Shown here in pieces: positions 51,001-59,343 of a stretch of 64,000 bases of DNA. The position numbers were made by a program, and so were the translations under genes. Each line of letters starts with the position of its first letter. The stretch's first letter is position 1. Source of the DNA: Clostridium_AM sp900759715 (lineage in GTDB: Bacteria > Bacillota > Clostridia > Clostridiales > Clostridiaceae); NCBI GenBank assembly GCA_900759715.1, contig CAAEXF010000135.1, positions 12,008 to 76,007 on the forward strand. Reading direction: 5' to 3'. Below the pieces are notes generated by a model. It ran no database searches and was not told the origin of the DNA. It worked only from the letters and a program-made list of their open reading frames with translations.

Positions 51001-52086
51001 GTGCTGAAGGCTTATAAATTTAGGATTTATCCTAATGAAGAACAAAGATTATATTTAGGAAAAACTTTTGGATGTACTAGATTTATATACAATAAAATGT
51101 TATCAGATAGAATTAAAGCCTATGAGGGAAATAAAGAATTAGACATTAAAAATATAAAATATCCAACACCAGCACAATATAAAAAAGAGTTTCAATGGTT
51201 AAAAGAAGTTGATAGTCTAGCACTAGCTAATGCACAATTAAATTTAGATAAAGCATATAGAAATTTTTTTAGAGATAACTCTGTTGGATTTCCTAAGTTC
51301 AAAAAGAAAACTAATACTAATAGTTATACTACTAATAATCAAAATGGAACTGTATTTCTAGAAAAGGGATATATAAAAATACCTAAGTTGAAATCAATGA
51401 TTAAAATGAAGCAGCATAGAGAATTCAAGGGATTAATCAAAAGTTGTACTATATCTAAAACTCCTAGTGATAGATATTATATATCAATTCTAGTTGATAC
51501 AGAAAATTTTGTATTGCCTAATGTAGATAAAAAAATAGGTATAGATGTTGGATTAAAGGAATTTGCAGTATGTTCTGATGGATATAGAGAACCTAATCCA
51601 AAACATCTTAGAAAGTCTGAAAAGAGATTAGCTAAACTACAAAAGGACTTATCAAGAAAACAAAAAGGTAGTAAAAATAGAGATAAAGCTAGATTAAAAG
51701 TTGCAAAACTACATCAAAAAATAGCAGACCAAAGAGCAGATTTTATGCACAAGTTATCAATTAAACTAATTAGAGAAAACCAATCTATAGTTATTGAGGA
51801 CTTAAAAGTTAAGAATTTGCAAAAAAATCATAAGTTAGCTAAAGCAATAAGTGAAGCAAGTTGGTCTGAATTTAGAAGGATGCTAGAATATAAAGCAAAT
51901 TGGTATGGAAGAAAACTTATATTAGCGCCATCAAATTATGCTAGCAGTCAGTTATGTTCAGAATGTGGATATAAAAATGAAGAAGTAAAAAATCTAGCAC
52001 TTAGAGAATGGATATGTCCTAATTGTGGTACACACCATGATAGAGATATAAATGCTAGTAACAACTTGCTGAAATTGGCTATATAA
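51001..52086 (+). CDS. tnpB: TnpB RNA-guided nuclease
   Basis: A 361-residue TnpB that cleaves DNA guided by omega-RNA from the IS right end and helps retain the element. The RuvC acidic residues are intact: GIDVGLKEFAV (Asp), VIEDLKVKNL (Glu) and HDRDINASNN (Asp). The zinc ribbon is CSECGYKNEE plus CPNCGTHHD. The N-terminal KAYKFRIYPNEEQRLYLGKT module is complete. The start is GTG with a GAGGTGA site. It appears functional. It is the ancestor type of Cas12. Confidence 0.95.
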   Translation: MLKAYKFRIYPNEEQRLYLGKTFGCTRFIYNKMLSDRIKAYEGNKELDIKNIKYPTPAQYKKEFQWLKEVDSLALANAQLNLDKAYRNFFRDNSVGFPKFKKKTNTNSYTTNNQNGTVFLEKGYIKIPKLKSMIKMKQHREFKGLIKSCTISKTPSDRYYISILVDTENFVLPNVDKKIGIDVGLKEFAVCSDGYREPNPKHLRKSEKRLAKLQKDLSRKQKGSKNRDKARLKVAKLHQKIADQRADFMHKLSIKLIRENQSIVIEDLKVKNLQKNHKLAKAISEASWSEFRRMLEYKANWYGRKLILAPSNYASSQLCSECGYKNEEVKNLALREWICPNCGTHHDRDINASNNLLKLAI

Positions 52087-52203
52087 TTTTGGTAATAAAT
52101 GAGGTTGGTTCGACCTTTAGAGCGTGGGTAAACTTGTTACAGTAGTAGTATTGACCACGAAGCTCCAACCTATTAGCGTTAGCGTAGGTGGTGAGTAGTT
52201 CAC
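52087..52203 (+). ncRNA. Omega-RNA region at the IS right end
   Basis: The stretch after the tnpB stop folds into GC-rich stems (for example AACCTA/TAGGTGG-type and GCGTTAGCG pairs), ending GAGTAGTTCAC at the element boundary. In this family the omega-RNA scaffold ends here and the next about 16-20 flanking bases (from 52204) act as guide. The 5' end overlaps tnpB. Confidence 0.6.
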
Positions 52204-52281
52204 AGTATTGACAAAAATAATCATTATCTGTAGAATTATAGACAAATAGACTCTGTAATATCTTTTAAAGGAGAGGGTACT

Positions 52282-52698
52282 TTGAAATATTCGAAAGCGA
52301 CAAACTATGCACTACACACCGTTGCGTATATGATTGCACATGATAAGACTGATAATTTAGGTTTACAAATGCTAGCAAACCACTTCAAAATATCTGCTAC
52401 CTATCTTTCAAAGATTTTAACGCAGTTGGTAAAGGAAGGCTTAATTAAGTCAACTCCAGGTGTGAATGGTGGTTATGTTTTGCGTAAAAAGAAAGAGGAC
52501 ATTTCATTTATGGATGTGATCAAGGCAATTGAAGGAACTGGAGCATTATTTAATTGTGAACTCCATGAGGAGGAAGATAAGTGTCGTATTCTCAAAGTAA
52601 TGGAAGAAGCAGAAACTGTGATGGAGACGTATCTGCAGAATAAAAAGCTCTATGAAGTAGTCCAAAATACAACAACCAATGAAATAGGTAAAGAATAA
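52282..52698 (+). CDS. Rrf2 family transcriptional regulator
   Basis: The product has 138 residues. MKYSKATNYALHTVAYMIAH and the HTH in ISATYLSKILTQLVKEGLIK plus the wing STPGVNGGYVLRKKKEDISF identify Rrf2. IscR-type proteins use three cysteines to hold a 2Fe-2S cluster. Here only two Cys (FNCELHEEEDKC) are seen in the loop at about 93-103, so cluster binding is uncertain. The start is TTG with GGAGAG upstream. It sits next to methyltransferase genes and the IS. Targets unknown. Confidence 0.9.
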   Translation: MKYSKATNYALHTVAYMIAHDKTDNLGLQMLANHFKISATYLSKILTQLVKEGLIKSTPGVNGGYVLRKKKEDISFMDVIKAIEGTGALFNCELHEEEDKCRILKVMEEAETVMETYLQNKKLYEVVQNTTTNEIGKE

Positions 52699-52791
52699 TC
52701 TTTTTACCTACTCAATCATATTATATGGTTTTTTATGCTTTAATTATAGATATTAAATATCTGTAATATATATATTTAAAGGAGCATAAGT

Positions 52792-52893
52792 ATGGAAAAG
52801 CATCAACACAATTCAAAAGAAATTCAACATTTAGCAAGAAAAATCGAATTTTTAGACAGACCTGAAAGAAGAAAGGATTTTTTAGGAAAATAA
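52792..52893 (+). pseudogene. Truncated SAM-methyltransferase start (33 codons)
   Basis: The frame reads MEKHQHNSKEIQHLARKIEF then LDRPERRKDFLGK and a stop. KIEFLDRPERRKDF is the usual N-terminus of UbiE/MenG-like SAM methyltransferases, which continue for about 150 more residues. AAAGGAG precedes the ATG, so the start signals survive while the body is gone. A different, complete methyltransferase begins 25 bp later. It could alternatively be a translated leader. Confidence 0.5.
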
Positions 52894-52918
52894 AATAAAA
52901 CATAAAGGAGAGATATAT

Positions 52919-53545
52919 ATGACAGAATTTTGGGAATCAAGCTTTATAGAAAAACAAATGATGTGGGGACTTGAACCTGCAGACTCCACAATCTTGGCAA
53001 AGGACTTTTTCCTTGAAAAGAAAGTTAAGGATATATTAATCCCAGGTATTGGGTACGGTAGAAATGCAAAGATTTTTTTAGACAACGGAATTAATGTAAC
53101 AGGTATTGAGATATCAAGAACAGCCATTGATTTGGCAAGACAAAACGGGCTTGATATTCCAATATATCATGGTTCAGTAACTGACATGCCTTTTGATAAC
53201 AAACTTTATGACGGTATATTTTGCTTTGCACTTATTCATTTATTGAATAGACGTGAAAGGGAAAAATTAATTAAAGATTGCTATAGTCAGCTAAAGCCAA
53301 ATGGATATATGATTTTTACAGCTGTTTCGAAAAAAGTCCCAATGTTTGGAAAGGGAAAACAACTGAGTAAAGATCGATTCGAGATAATGGAAGGAGTAAA
53401 AATGTTCTTTTATGATTCTGATTCAGTAAAGCAAGAATTTGGAAAGTATGGTTTAGCGGAACTTTCGGAAATTGATGAACCGAGTAAGAATAAGAAAAAT
53501 AAACCTCCATTAAAATTTATAATTATAAAATGTAAAAAAGAATGA
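52919..53545 (+). CDS. Class I SAM-dependent methyltransferase
   Basis: The product has 208 residues. The SAM-binding motif I is IPGIGYGRNAKIFLDNG (GxGxGxN). Motif II is VTGIEISRTAIDLAR, and DGIFCFALIHLLN is the post-motif region. It resembles TehB and thiopurine methyltransferase-like enzymes that act on small molecules such as tellurite or thiols. The C-terminal part ends in a Lys-rich stretch (SKNKKNKPPLKFIIIKCKK). AAGGAGAG precedes it. It is likely co-transcribed with the Rrf2 gene. Confidence 0.85.
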   Translation: MTEFWESSFIEKQMMWGLEPADSTILAKDFFLEKKVKDILIPGIGYGRNAKIFLDNGINVTGIEISRTAIDLARQNGLDIPIYHGSVTDMPFDNKLYDGIFCFALIHLLNRREREKLIKDCYSQLKPNGYMIFTAVSKKVPMFGKGKQLSKDRFEIMEGVKMFFYDSDSVKQEFGKYGLAELSEIDEPSKNKKNKPPLKFIIIKCKKE

Positions 53546-53760
53546 TTATTAATGGCAACTATGTAGGAAATGATGACATCTTTTCATGACTATAGTTATT
53601 CAACTATGCTAGAATTTAAATAAGTTAATGGGCGTCCTTAGAACGCAATTGTAAGGTTTTGCGAAGGAAGGCATATAGTTGATTTAATCTTAATATTATG
53701 CTAAAATTAGTTTGTAATTCTAAACTTGTAAATCAAAATTTAATTATATATTTAAGTTTT
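53546..53760. other. Intergenic region before the riboswitch
   Basis: Short GC-richer piece at about 53628-53672 (GGGCGTCCTTAGAACGC and GTTTTGCGAAGG segments) with small stems, of unknown meaning. The promoter for the riboswitch transcript should be in the last 100 bp, where TAATTATATA (about 53741) is a possible -10. Confidence 0.3.
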
Positions 53761-53880
53761 CTAGGGTTCCGCAGTTTGTAACTGGCAGGTCCGAGAGAAA
53801 ACACACAGTTGACTGTGTACACGGAAGGATAAAAGCCTGGGAGATATTTAATAATATTTCTATGGCTTTTTTATTTTTTA
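53761..53880 (+). promoter_or_regulatory. Guanidine-I (ykkC) riboswitch with terminator
   Basis: The conserved ykkC core is clear: CTAGGGTTCCG (53761), hairpin CAGTT/AACTG (53772-53784), GGTCCGAGAG, hairpin ACACAGT/ACTGTGT (53803-53818), ACACGG and GGATAAAAGCCTGGGAGA. GGTCCGAGAG and GGATAAAAGCC point to subtype 1, which binds guanidine; subtype 2 (ppGpp, PRPP) has GACCGAGC and GGGACAAAAGCCC. The aptamer's 3' strand AAAAGCC (53831-53837) can instead pair with GGCTTTT (53864-53870), followed by a T-run. That gives a terminator, so ligand should turn expression on. Confidence 0.88.
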
Positions 53881-53908
53881 TTTTTTATTGTTGAGGAGGT
53901 ATATTTTA

Positions 53909-54616
53909 ATGAAAAAATTTGTTGCTGAAGATGACTTTTGGAACCTATTTCCCAATGCAAGGATTGGTGTTGTTGCTTGCCATGGCATAGATAACTCTAT
54001 AAAAGATAAAGACAAATATAAGGATATGATTTATAATTCAGAAAAAGAAGCCTTAAAATATTTGAAGAATGCAGAATTCAGCAGCAACGAAGTTATAAAA
54101 GTATGGAGAGAGGCGTTTCAAAAATTTAAAACAAAGAAAGGTGCAAGGTCATCGATTGAGGCATTACTAAAGCGAGTGCATAATGGAAACCATTTAGGGA
54201 CTATTAATCCTTTAGTTGATATTTACAACTCTATTTCATTAAGATATGGATTGCCCTGCGGTGGTGAGGATATCGATACATTTGCTCAGGATATAAGATT
54301 GACTAAGGCAGTTGGAAATGAAAATTTTGTTACATTAGGAACGGATGAAAATGCACCACCATATGAAGGTGAAATAGTATATAAAGATAATGAAGGAGCA
54401 ATTTGCAGATGCTTTAATTGGCGTGAATCAGTAAGAACAATGCTCACTGAAAATACAAAGAATGCTTTTTTGTGTATTGAATTAATTGATGAAAGAAGAT
54501 TAAAAGAGTTTGAGAATGTTTTAAAAGATTTAGCAAAAACAGTACAGGATAATTTAGGTGGAACATGTAAGATTTCAATTCTTGATATTAACAATAAAGA
54601 AGTATCAATAAAGTAA
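53909..54616 (+). CDS. B3/4 domain protein (PheRS-beta editing-like)
   Basis: The product has 235 residues. It is built from the B3/B4 fold of the phenylalanyl-tRNA synthetase beta subunit: FVAEDDFWNLFPNARIGVVA, then the hallmark ISLRYGLPCGGEDIDTF region, and RCFNWRESVRTMLTENTKNA. Stand-alone B3/4 proteins (COG3382) may bind or edit misacylated tRNA or a similar small amino compound. ATG 53909 has GAGGAGG upstream; the Met at 53888 lacks a site. It is directly under the guanidine-I type riboswitch and 20 bp upstream of the radical SAM gene. So its expression should rise with guanidine. Confidence 0.85.
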   Translation: MKKFVAEDDFWNLFPNARIGVVACHGIDNSIKDKDKYKDMIYNSEKEALKYLKNAEFSSNEVIKVWREAFQKFKTKKGARSSIEALLKRVHNGNHLGTINPLVDIYNSISLRYGLPCGGEDIDTFAQDIRLTKAVGNENFVTLGTDENAPPYEGEIVYKDNEGAICRCFNWRESVRTMLTENTKNAFLCIELIDERRLKEFENVLKDLAKTVQDNLGGTCKISILDINNKEVSIK

Positions 54617-54636
54617 TTTTAAGAAAGGAGAAGAAG

Positions 54637-55329
54637 GTGATGGGTGGTTTCAGTTATAAAGATATATATATTGAAGATGGAAAAAGGGTACTGGAAGTTA
54701 ACATACTTCCAGAAAAGCATTGTAACTTTGACTGCATATTTTGTCCTATTGGAAGGTCGCAAAATAAGGTAGATACCCAAAAGTCATTTGATAAAATAGA
54801 TAGTTCATTGATTGAACTAGAAAGCATGATAGAAAATACAAAAGCAGAATTAATCTTTATTAACTCAAAAGGAGAAGCCTTAGTAAATGATAAAATTGGT
54901 GATATTGTTGACCTTATCAAAGTCAAAGGTTTACCTGTAAGACTGCTTTCTAATGGGTATTTACTAGGTAGAGATGAATATATAAAAATTGCTAATAAAT
55001 GTGATGAGGTTGTTGGAGAGATAAAAGTAATAACAGAAGAAGATTTTCAAAAAATCCAAAGACCGATTGAAGGGTATACGTTAGCAGAATATATTTCAAA
55101 CATGGTTTCCTTTAATAAGCAATACAAAGGGAAATTTATATTTGAAATTACTATCATTAAGGGCTATAACGATGATGAAGAATCAATTCAGAAGATAAAA
55201 AATATTATTAAGGAAATATCTCCGAGCAAGATAATTATTGCAAGAATGGAAGATGAAAGATTTAAGAAAAAACTTGGTATAACTGATGAAAGATTTGAGG
55301 AAATTTCGAATGCATTACTAAATATTTAG
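54637..55329 (+). CDS. Radical SAM protein
   Basis: The product has 230 residues. The 4Fe-4S motif is EKHCNFDCIFCPIGRSQ (CxxxCxxC) at about 24-31. The Gly-rich loop SKGEALVND and the strands VRLLSNGYLL and GEIKVITEEDF follow. It is short for the superfamily, essentially the core barrel with no auxiliary cluster domain seen. It resembles small MoaA/SPL-related proteins of unknown role. The start is GTG 54637 or ATG 54640 (AAGGAG upstream). It is in the riboswitch-controlled operon with the B3/4 protein. Confidence 0.8.
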   Translation: MMGGFSYKDIYIEDGKRVLEVNILPEKHCNFDCIFCPIGRSQNKVDTQKSFDKIDSSLIELESMIENTKAELIFINSKGEALVNDKIGDIVDLIKVKGLPVRLLSNGYLLGRDEYIKIANKCDEVVGEIKVITEEDFQKIQRPIEGYTLAEYISNMVSFNKQYKGKFIFEITIIKGYNDDEESIQKIKNIIKEISPSKIIIARMEDERFKKKLGITDERFEEISNALLNI

Positions 55330-55462
55330 TAATGCTAATACACAATATTCTAATTTGGGATCACAACAGCCACAAGACAGTATTTTCATTTTTGTTTTCG
55401 TAAAAAATGGAAATATATATCTTTACTTCTATATTTCAATGTAGATGTGATTTAAATGATTT

Positions 55463-55497
55463 AAAAAATAAAGAGTCAAAATGACTCTTTATTTTTT
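55463..55497. terminator. Bidirectional terminator
   Basis: AAAAAATAAAGAGTC pairs with GACTCTTTATTTTTT over 15 bp around AAAAT. It separates the radical SAM operon (plus) from the coat-protein operon (minus). Confidence 0.85.
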
Positions 55498-55500
55498 AAT

Positions 55501-55794
55501 CTACTGAACTGTTGTTCCAGCCTTATTTACAACATCTGAGAGTTGTTGAGTAGGTGGATCATATGGTTTATTCCAACCTCTATTTATGCTTAGCTCAGTA
55601 AGTGCTGAATGACCACCAACCAATTGATTAAGACTAGATGAATAAAGTGCTCTTAATTCTGGTGTTGTACTTGTCATTGTTGCATTTAAATAGGCATCTG
55701 CTGCGCCTTTAGCAGCGGCAAGCATATTTCCAGCTATAACCTCATCATTTATATCAGTAGTGTTTTGAACTATATTGCTTAAAATAGTTGACAT
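55501..55794 (-). CDS. CotF-like spore coat protein
   Basis: A 97-residue helical protein of the coat protein F family. EVIAGNMLAAAKGAADAYLN, then LRALYSSSLNQLVGGHSALT and NRGWNKPYDPPTQQLSDV are the CotF core helices and the conserved Trp/Tyr turn. It is expected in the spore coat. It is 15 bp downstream of a short partner gene. No sporulation promoter was pinned down. Confidence 0.75.
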   Translation of the reverse strand: MSTILSNIVQNTTDINDEVIAGNMLAAAKGAADAYLNATMTSTTPELRALYSSSLNQLVGGHSALTELSINRGWNKPYDPPTQQLSDVVNKAGTTVQ

Positions 55795-55809
55795 AGCATC
55801 TTACCTCCT

Positions 55810-56016
55810 CTACACTCTTGCTACGCTATTCTCATTGATAAATTGCTGTAGCCCTTTAATTCTACCTTCAGCTGCCAATATACCAGATTCTGCTTGCTTT
55901 TTTAATTCATCGTCTGTTATTAATGCTTGCATAGCCTTTGAAACTGCTAAGCCATCTCTCTCAAACTTTAATAATCCTGTTAATGAAAGTACTTCTCCTT
56001 CAGCAAGTTTTCTCAT
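55810..56016 (-). CDS. Short coat-associated protein, partner of the CotF-like gene
   Basis: The 68-residue helical protein MRKLAEGEVLSLTGLLKFER, then KAMQALITDDELKKQAESGI and GRIKGLQQFINENSVARV. The pattern resembles the short N-terminal segment of spore coat proteins that precedes CotF domains. The two genes may come from a split coat gene or form a heteromer. A GGAGGT site precedes the start. They form a two-gene operon. Confidence 0.6.
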   Translation of the reverse strand: MRKLAEGEVLSLTGLLKFERDGLAVSKAMQALITDDELKKQAESGILAAEGRIKGLQQFINENSVARV

Positions 56017-56271
56017 TTTCGAACCTCCATTCTATGCTTTATGTATTGACTTCTGCATTATTATATGTAATTTGTATTATATTAAACATATAACTTACAT
56101 TGTGTTCAAAAATAATAATAAGATAAAAGAAATATGACATAACTAGAATAATAAAAATAGTACTTATTATTTTCTGTGAAACTATATCGTTCAGAGCCAA
56201 ATTTTACGGTTTCTTATGTCGCAGTTTTCCTATAAGATTCATTAATCGTGAATCTTCAATATAAGGAACAC

Positions 56272-56558
56272 CGTGCAGGTGACCTTGCAGAATAGACCGC
56301 TGATTTTATCATTGCAAAAGGGTATAAAGCCTTTGCTCAATCGGATAGAAATCTAATGCATGGTTTTTTTTGAAGAAACTACGAAAACCACTCCACTTCC
56401 ACATAAAAGGTTCTATTTGGGAACCAGGTATGAATAGAGATTTAATAGTTGATGTGTACCACTGCGCTGCCTGTTTAAAATGCTTAGCTCATTGCTCATG
56501 GACACAGGGGTATATGAAAAGTAATAGTGTTATGAAAAATGAGTGTAATGCGCAATAG
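56272..56558 (+). pseudogene. QueG-like double-cluster iron-sulfur protein, decayed
   Basis: One frame reads ADFIIAKGYKAFAQSDRNLM (interrupted by stops). Another carries EETTKTTPLPH, and a third WEPGMNRDLIVDVYHCAACLKC. Together these match the middle and the cluster-binding part of epoxyqueuosine-reductase-like proteins (TKTTPLPHK is the conserved stretch). Frames switch at least twice and both ends are missing. A 62-codon open frame (56370) has no ribosome binding site. It is a decayed gene. Confidence 0.6.
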
Positions 56559-56637
56559 ATTTATTAACTAGCATTTTTCTTAAAAAACGAACCAAGGACT
56601 TACTTTACAAAAGCAAGTCCTGTTTTATTTATAATGT

Positions 56638-57222
56638 TTATGCAGAAGCGGATTGACTTTCAATTGTCCATTTATCAATAATCAATATAGCATCTGCTTG
56701 CAATCTGCATTTTTTTAAATCAAGTCCGCTAGTGCTTCGAATTGATCCGCTGGTTATCATCTGTTCAAAAGCATTTTGAGATAAATTCATTTTTTCTCGC
56801 AGCAAAGAAGATACTTTAAGCCGGGATGGAGAAGAGCATTTTATATGCAATTCTATAGGAGTGTTGAAGTTAACATTAGCCCCTAGTATTTCATACTTCG
56901 GAAGTCCAACTTCGGCTCCATTCTTGCGTATTAACTCTGCATCCATAGCATATCTTTTGGCAAGTTCTCCATTGTTGCTATGGAACCCATCTAATATTTC
57001 AGGGGTAATACTTTTAGGATTGATACGAGAGTAGATAGTCATATTCCAAGTAGAATCGCAATCTGAACATTTATAGATTAACCATATATCTAAATACTTG
57101 CGTTGTGCATTTATCCGGAACAACCCGGAGCAAAGGTGCTCTGTCTTTTTACCACACTTCTTACAATACTTAATTGCAGGTGGTGGGGATAGGTACTTTA
57201 TATCCCAGGTTACCTTTTTCAT
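56638..57222 (-). CDS. DUF1062 family protein
   Basis: The product has 194 residues. An N-terminal zinc ribbon has IKYCKKCGKKTEH (CxxC) and YKCSDCDSTWN (CxxC). The rest, with YAMDAELIRKNGAEVGLPKY and LKVSSLLREKMNLSQNAFEQ, matches DUF1062 proteins. The C-terminal SSLLREKMNLSQNAFEQMI part looks like a small HTH-type helix pair. The function is unknown, possibly RNA- or DNA-binding. GGAAGGAG upstream. It is a single gene. Confidence 0.8.
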   Translation of the reverse strand: MKKVTWDIKYLSPPPAIKYCKKCGKKTEHLCSGLFRINAQRKYLDIWLIYKCSDCDSTWNMTIYSRINPKSITPEILDGFHSNNGELAKRYAMDAELIRKNGAEVGLPKYEILGANVNFNTPIELHIKCSSPSRLKVSSLLREKMNLSQNAFEQMITSGSIRSTSGLDLKKCRLQADAILIIDKWTIESQSASA

Positions 57223-57611
57223 GAAAATTTCTCCTTCCTATTAGCAATTAATAGGAAAGATAACGGGTGGATTGTCACAAAACTTTTTCATCATAACTCC
57301 TCCTAACCTAGTATTTTTATACTTCAATTTTACCATCCGGTCACACAAAGCCAAACCTTAAAGATAGTTAGTAAAAGAAAATGAGCCAATACAGCAACAA
57401 AACTGTATTGGCTTATTCCGAAAGTAAATTACTATTTTTTATCTTGAATATACTTTATTGTCTTACTCAATTAAAAAAGCCGCCACGATAAATGTGACGG
57501 TTTTGTAAACTTTTCATTCTTTATGTGATCATTATAACACAAAATGGTAAAAAAGTCAAGTGTTGTAGTATTGCTATGAGTGTTGTATATATTATTAGAG
57601 GTGATAATTTT
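57223..57611. other. Divergent intergenic region with two hairpins
   Basis: Stem 1: AGCCAATACAG (57384-57394) with CTGTATTGGCT (57403-57413), a perfect 11 bp. Stem 2: AAAAAAGCCG...CAC with GTG...CGGTTTTG at 57473-57507. Both lie upstream of the methyltransferase gene at 57612 and of DUF1062, so they could be attenuators or leftovers of lost genes. No conserved riboswitch core is recognised. Confidence 0.4.
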
Positions 57612-58526
57612 ATGGAGCAAAAAAGCATGACAGCACTCGTAAGTGCATTTTCAAGAGCATATCATTCAGTGCAAAACAAAGAGAAAGTATTTGATGATTA
57701 CTTAGCAAAGGATATTCTAACGCAGAATGAATACGAACAAATTGCAAGTAATATGTCAAAAGGTATCAAATTTTTCAATCCATCATTTGAGGGGACACAG
57801 GATGAAGCTTTGCGTTGGATTGTTGATAATCAGTTATCTCCAACTCCACTGGGTAGAGGAGCATTCGCGGAAGGTTTACTTAAAAATGCTGTACAAAATG
57901 GTGCAAAACAGTATTTGATTTTTGCTGCTGGATATGACACATTTGCATATCGTCAGCCTAACTGGGCATCAAAAATTACAATTTTTGAAATTGACCACCC
58001 TGTTACTAGTGCAGACAAGCAAAAACGTATTAAATCAGTAGCAGCAGAAAAGCCAGCAAATCTCCATTATGTGTCTGCGGATTTTAGAGAAAATAACTGG
58101 CAAAGCAATTTGCTTGCCTGTATAGAATTTGACAAAAGCAAAATTAGCTTTTGTAGTTTGCTAGGAATAAGCTACTATTTGTCCAAACAGGTATTTGCAG
58201 AAACAGTCAATACAATTTCAGGTTTTATACCAAAAGGCAGTAATATTGTGTTTGATTATAATGATGAGAATACCTATACAGACAAAGCAGGAGAACGTGC
58301 TAAAAAACAAGCAGCAATGGCTGCTGCGGCAAATGAAAAAATGCTTGCAAGCTATTCTTATATGGAATTGAAGAAACTGTTGGCCGAAAGTAATTTCACG
58401 ATTTATGAACATTTGACACCGAATGAAATAACAGAGCAGTACTTCAAAAAATATAATAAGGCAAATCCAAACCATCAAATGACAGCTTTTGATAATGTGA
58501 ATTATTGTTTTGCTGTGAAAAAATAA
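57612..58526 (+). CDS. Leucine carboxyl methyltransferase-family (LCM) SAM methyltransferase
   Basis: The product has 304 residues. Motif I is QYLIFAAGYDTFAYRQP (GxDT variant), acidic motif II is IFEIDHPVTSADKQKR, and YVSADFRENNWQ is the downstream motif. The family (LCM/PPM, as in O-methyltransferases acting on polyketides and small acids) is common in bacteria. The N-terminal helical cap MTALVSAFSRAYHSVQNKEK is complete. The ATG at 57612 has AGAGGTG upstream. The open frame extends further 5' (to 57525) but without a site. Confidence 0.85.
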   Translation: MEQKSMTALVSAFSRAYHSVQNKEKVFDDYLAKDILTQNEYEQIASNMSKGIKFFNPSFEGTQDEALRWIVDNQLSPTPLGRGAFAEGLLKNAVQNGAKQYLIFAAGYDTFAYRQPNWASKITIFEIDHPVTSADKQKRIKSVAAEKPANLHYVSADFRENNWQSNLLACIEFDKSKISFCSLLGISYYLSKQVFAETVNTISGFIPKGSNIVFDYNDENTYTDKAGERAKKQAAMAAAANEKMLASYSYMELKKLLAESNFTIYEHLTPNEITEQYFKKYNKANPNHQMTAFDNVNYCFAVKK

Positions 58527-58684
58527 ACATGAAAGCTGTTCACAGTTAGTATTTACAGTTAAGACACTTTATTCTTATTATATTCAGTAACTTTAAAATA
58601 AGGATAATTAGATAATGGTATTTTAATGTGAACTAACTTCAATATCCAATCGTATAAATAATAAAACACATGGGGGGGAATAAT

Positions 58685-59134
58685 TTGAAAACTAATAAAA
58701 TCTTCATTTTTTTCATTTCAATATTTTTAGTTCTAACAACAGGTTGTGTAAATGGAATTAAAAATGAGAAAAACAAAATCAATAATCAGGGAGATAAAAT
58801 TATAGTTGAAAAAAGAGTTGGGGAAGCAGATAAGTATGAATACTATAATGAAATTAAGGATACCAAAGAAGTACAAAATACAAAGGATATTCTTAATAGC
58901 ATTACTTGGGAAAATGCAGCAGTAAGTATGGCATATCCACCCCATTATAAATTTCATTTTGAGGACACTAATAGTAAATCAAGTGGAGCGATTTATGAAC
59001 TATGGATTAGTCCTGATAAAGGTAGAATAGAACTTGTTGTTGATAGTGCAAGTAAATATGTTCACCTAAACAAAGAAGTGTCTGGAAGGTTGTTTAAGAT
59101 AATTACTGGGAAAGAATTAGATGATGTTAAATAA
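58685..59134 (+). CDS. Putative lipoprotein
   Basis: The product has 149 residues. The N-terminus LKTNKIFIFFISIFLVLTTG followed by Cys forms a lipoprotein signal with an LTTGC lipobox, so the mature protein is anchored outside. The rest is a polar linker and a small beta-rich domain with a YELWISPDKGRIELVVD stretch, typical of small secreted clostridial lipoproteins. TTG 58685 is chosen because GGGGGG lies just upstream. ATG at 58670 has no site. Function unknown. Confidence 0.65.
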   Translation: MKTNKIFIFFISIFLVLTTGCVNGIKNEKNKINNQGDKIIVEKRVGEADKYEYYNEIKDTKEVQNTKDILNSITWENAAVSMAYPPHYKFHFEDTNSKSSGAIYELWISPDKGRIELVVDSASKYVHLNKEVSGRLFKIITGKELDDVK

Positions 59135-59299
59135 ATTATTTTAGTTCGCAACATTCTTATTTTATCTATCAATCGTAAATCTACGATAGTTGGGTATTAG
59201 TTGGTACTATAAAAGCACAGGCAAATGATCCGAATGTTATTAAGATGTGATTTTACGTATATAATCAATATAAGGATATAATATATACATAGCAATTTT

Positions 59300-59343
59300 A
59301 AATAAAGTTATCGCAGAGAAATCTTTCTGTGATAACTTTATTT
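59300..59343. terminator. Long-stem terminator
   Basis: AAATAAAGTTATCGCAGA pairs with TCTGTGATAACTTTATTT (18 bp, one wobble). It lies 165 bp after the lipoprotein gene. Confidence 0.7.

Larger units (their letters stand above)
50480..52203 (+). mobile_element. IS200/IS605-family insertion sequence, apparently complete
   Basis: The element contains tnpA and tnpB in the same orientation. The left end has a hairpin TCTCCCC/GGGGGAGA near 50493-50516 and a second TTGCC/GGCAA at about 50529-50542. The right end has an omega-RNA-like structure ending GAGTAGTTCAC at 52203. Upstream of the left end is TTTAAC, a plausible target/TAM motif. Boundaries are estimates because this family makes no target duplication. 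Confidence 0.8.
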
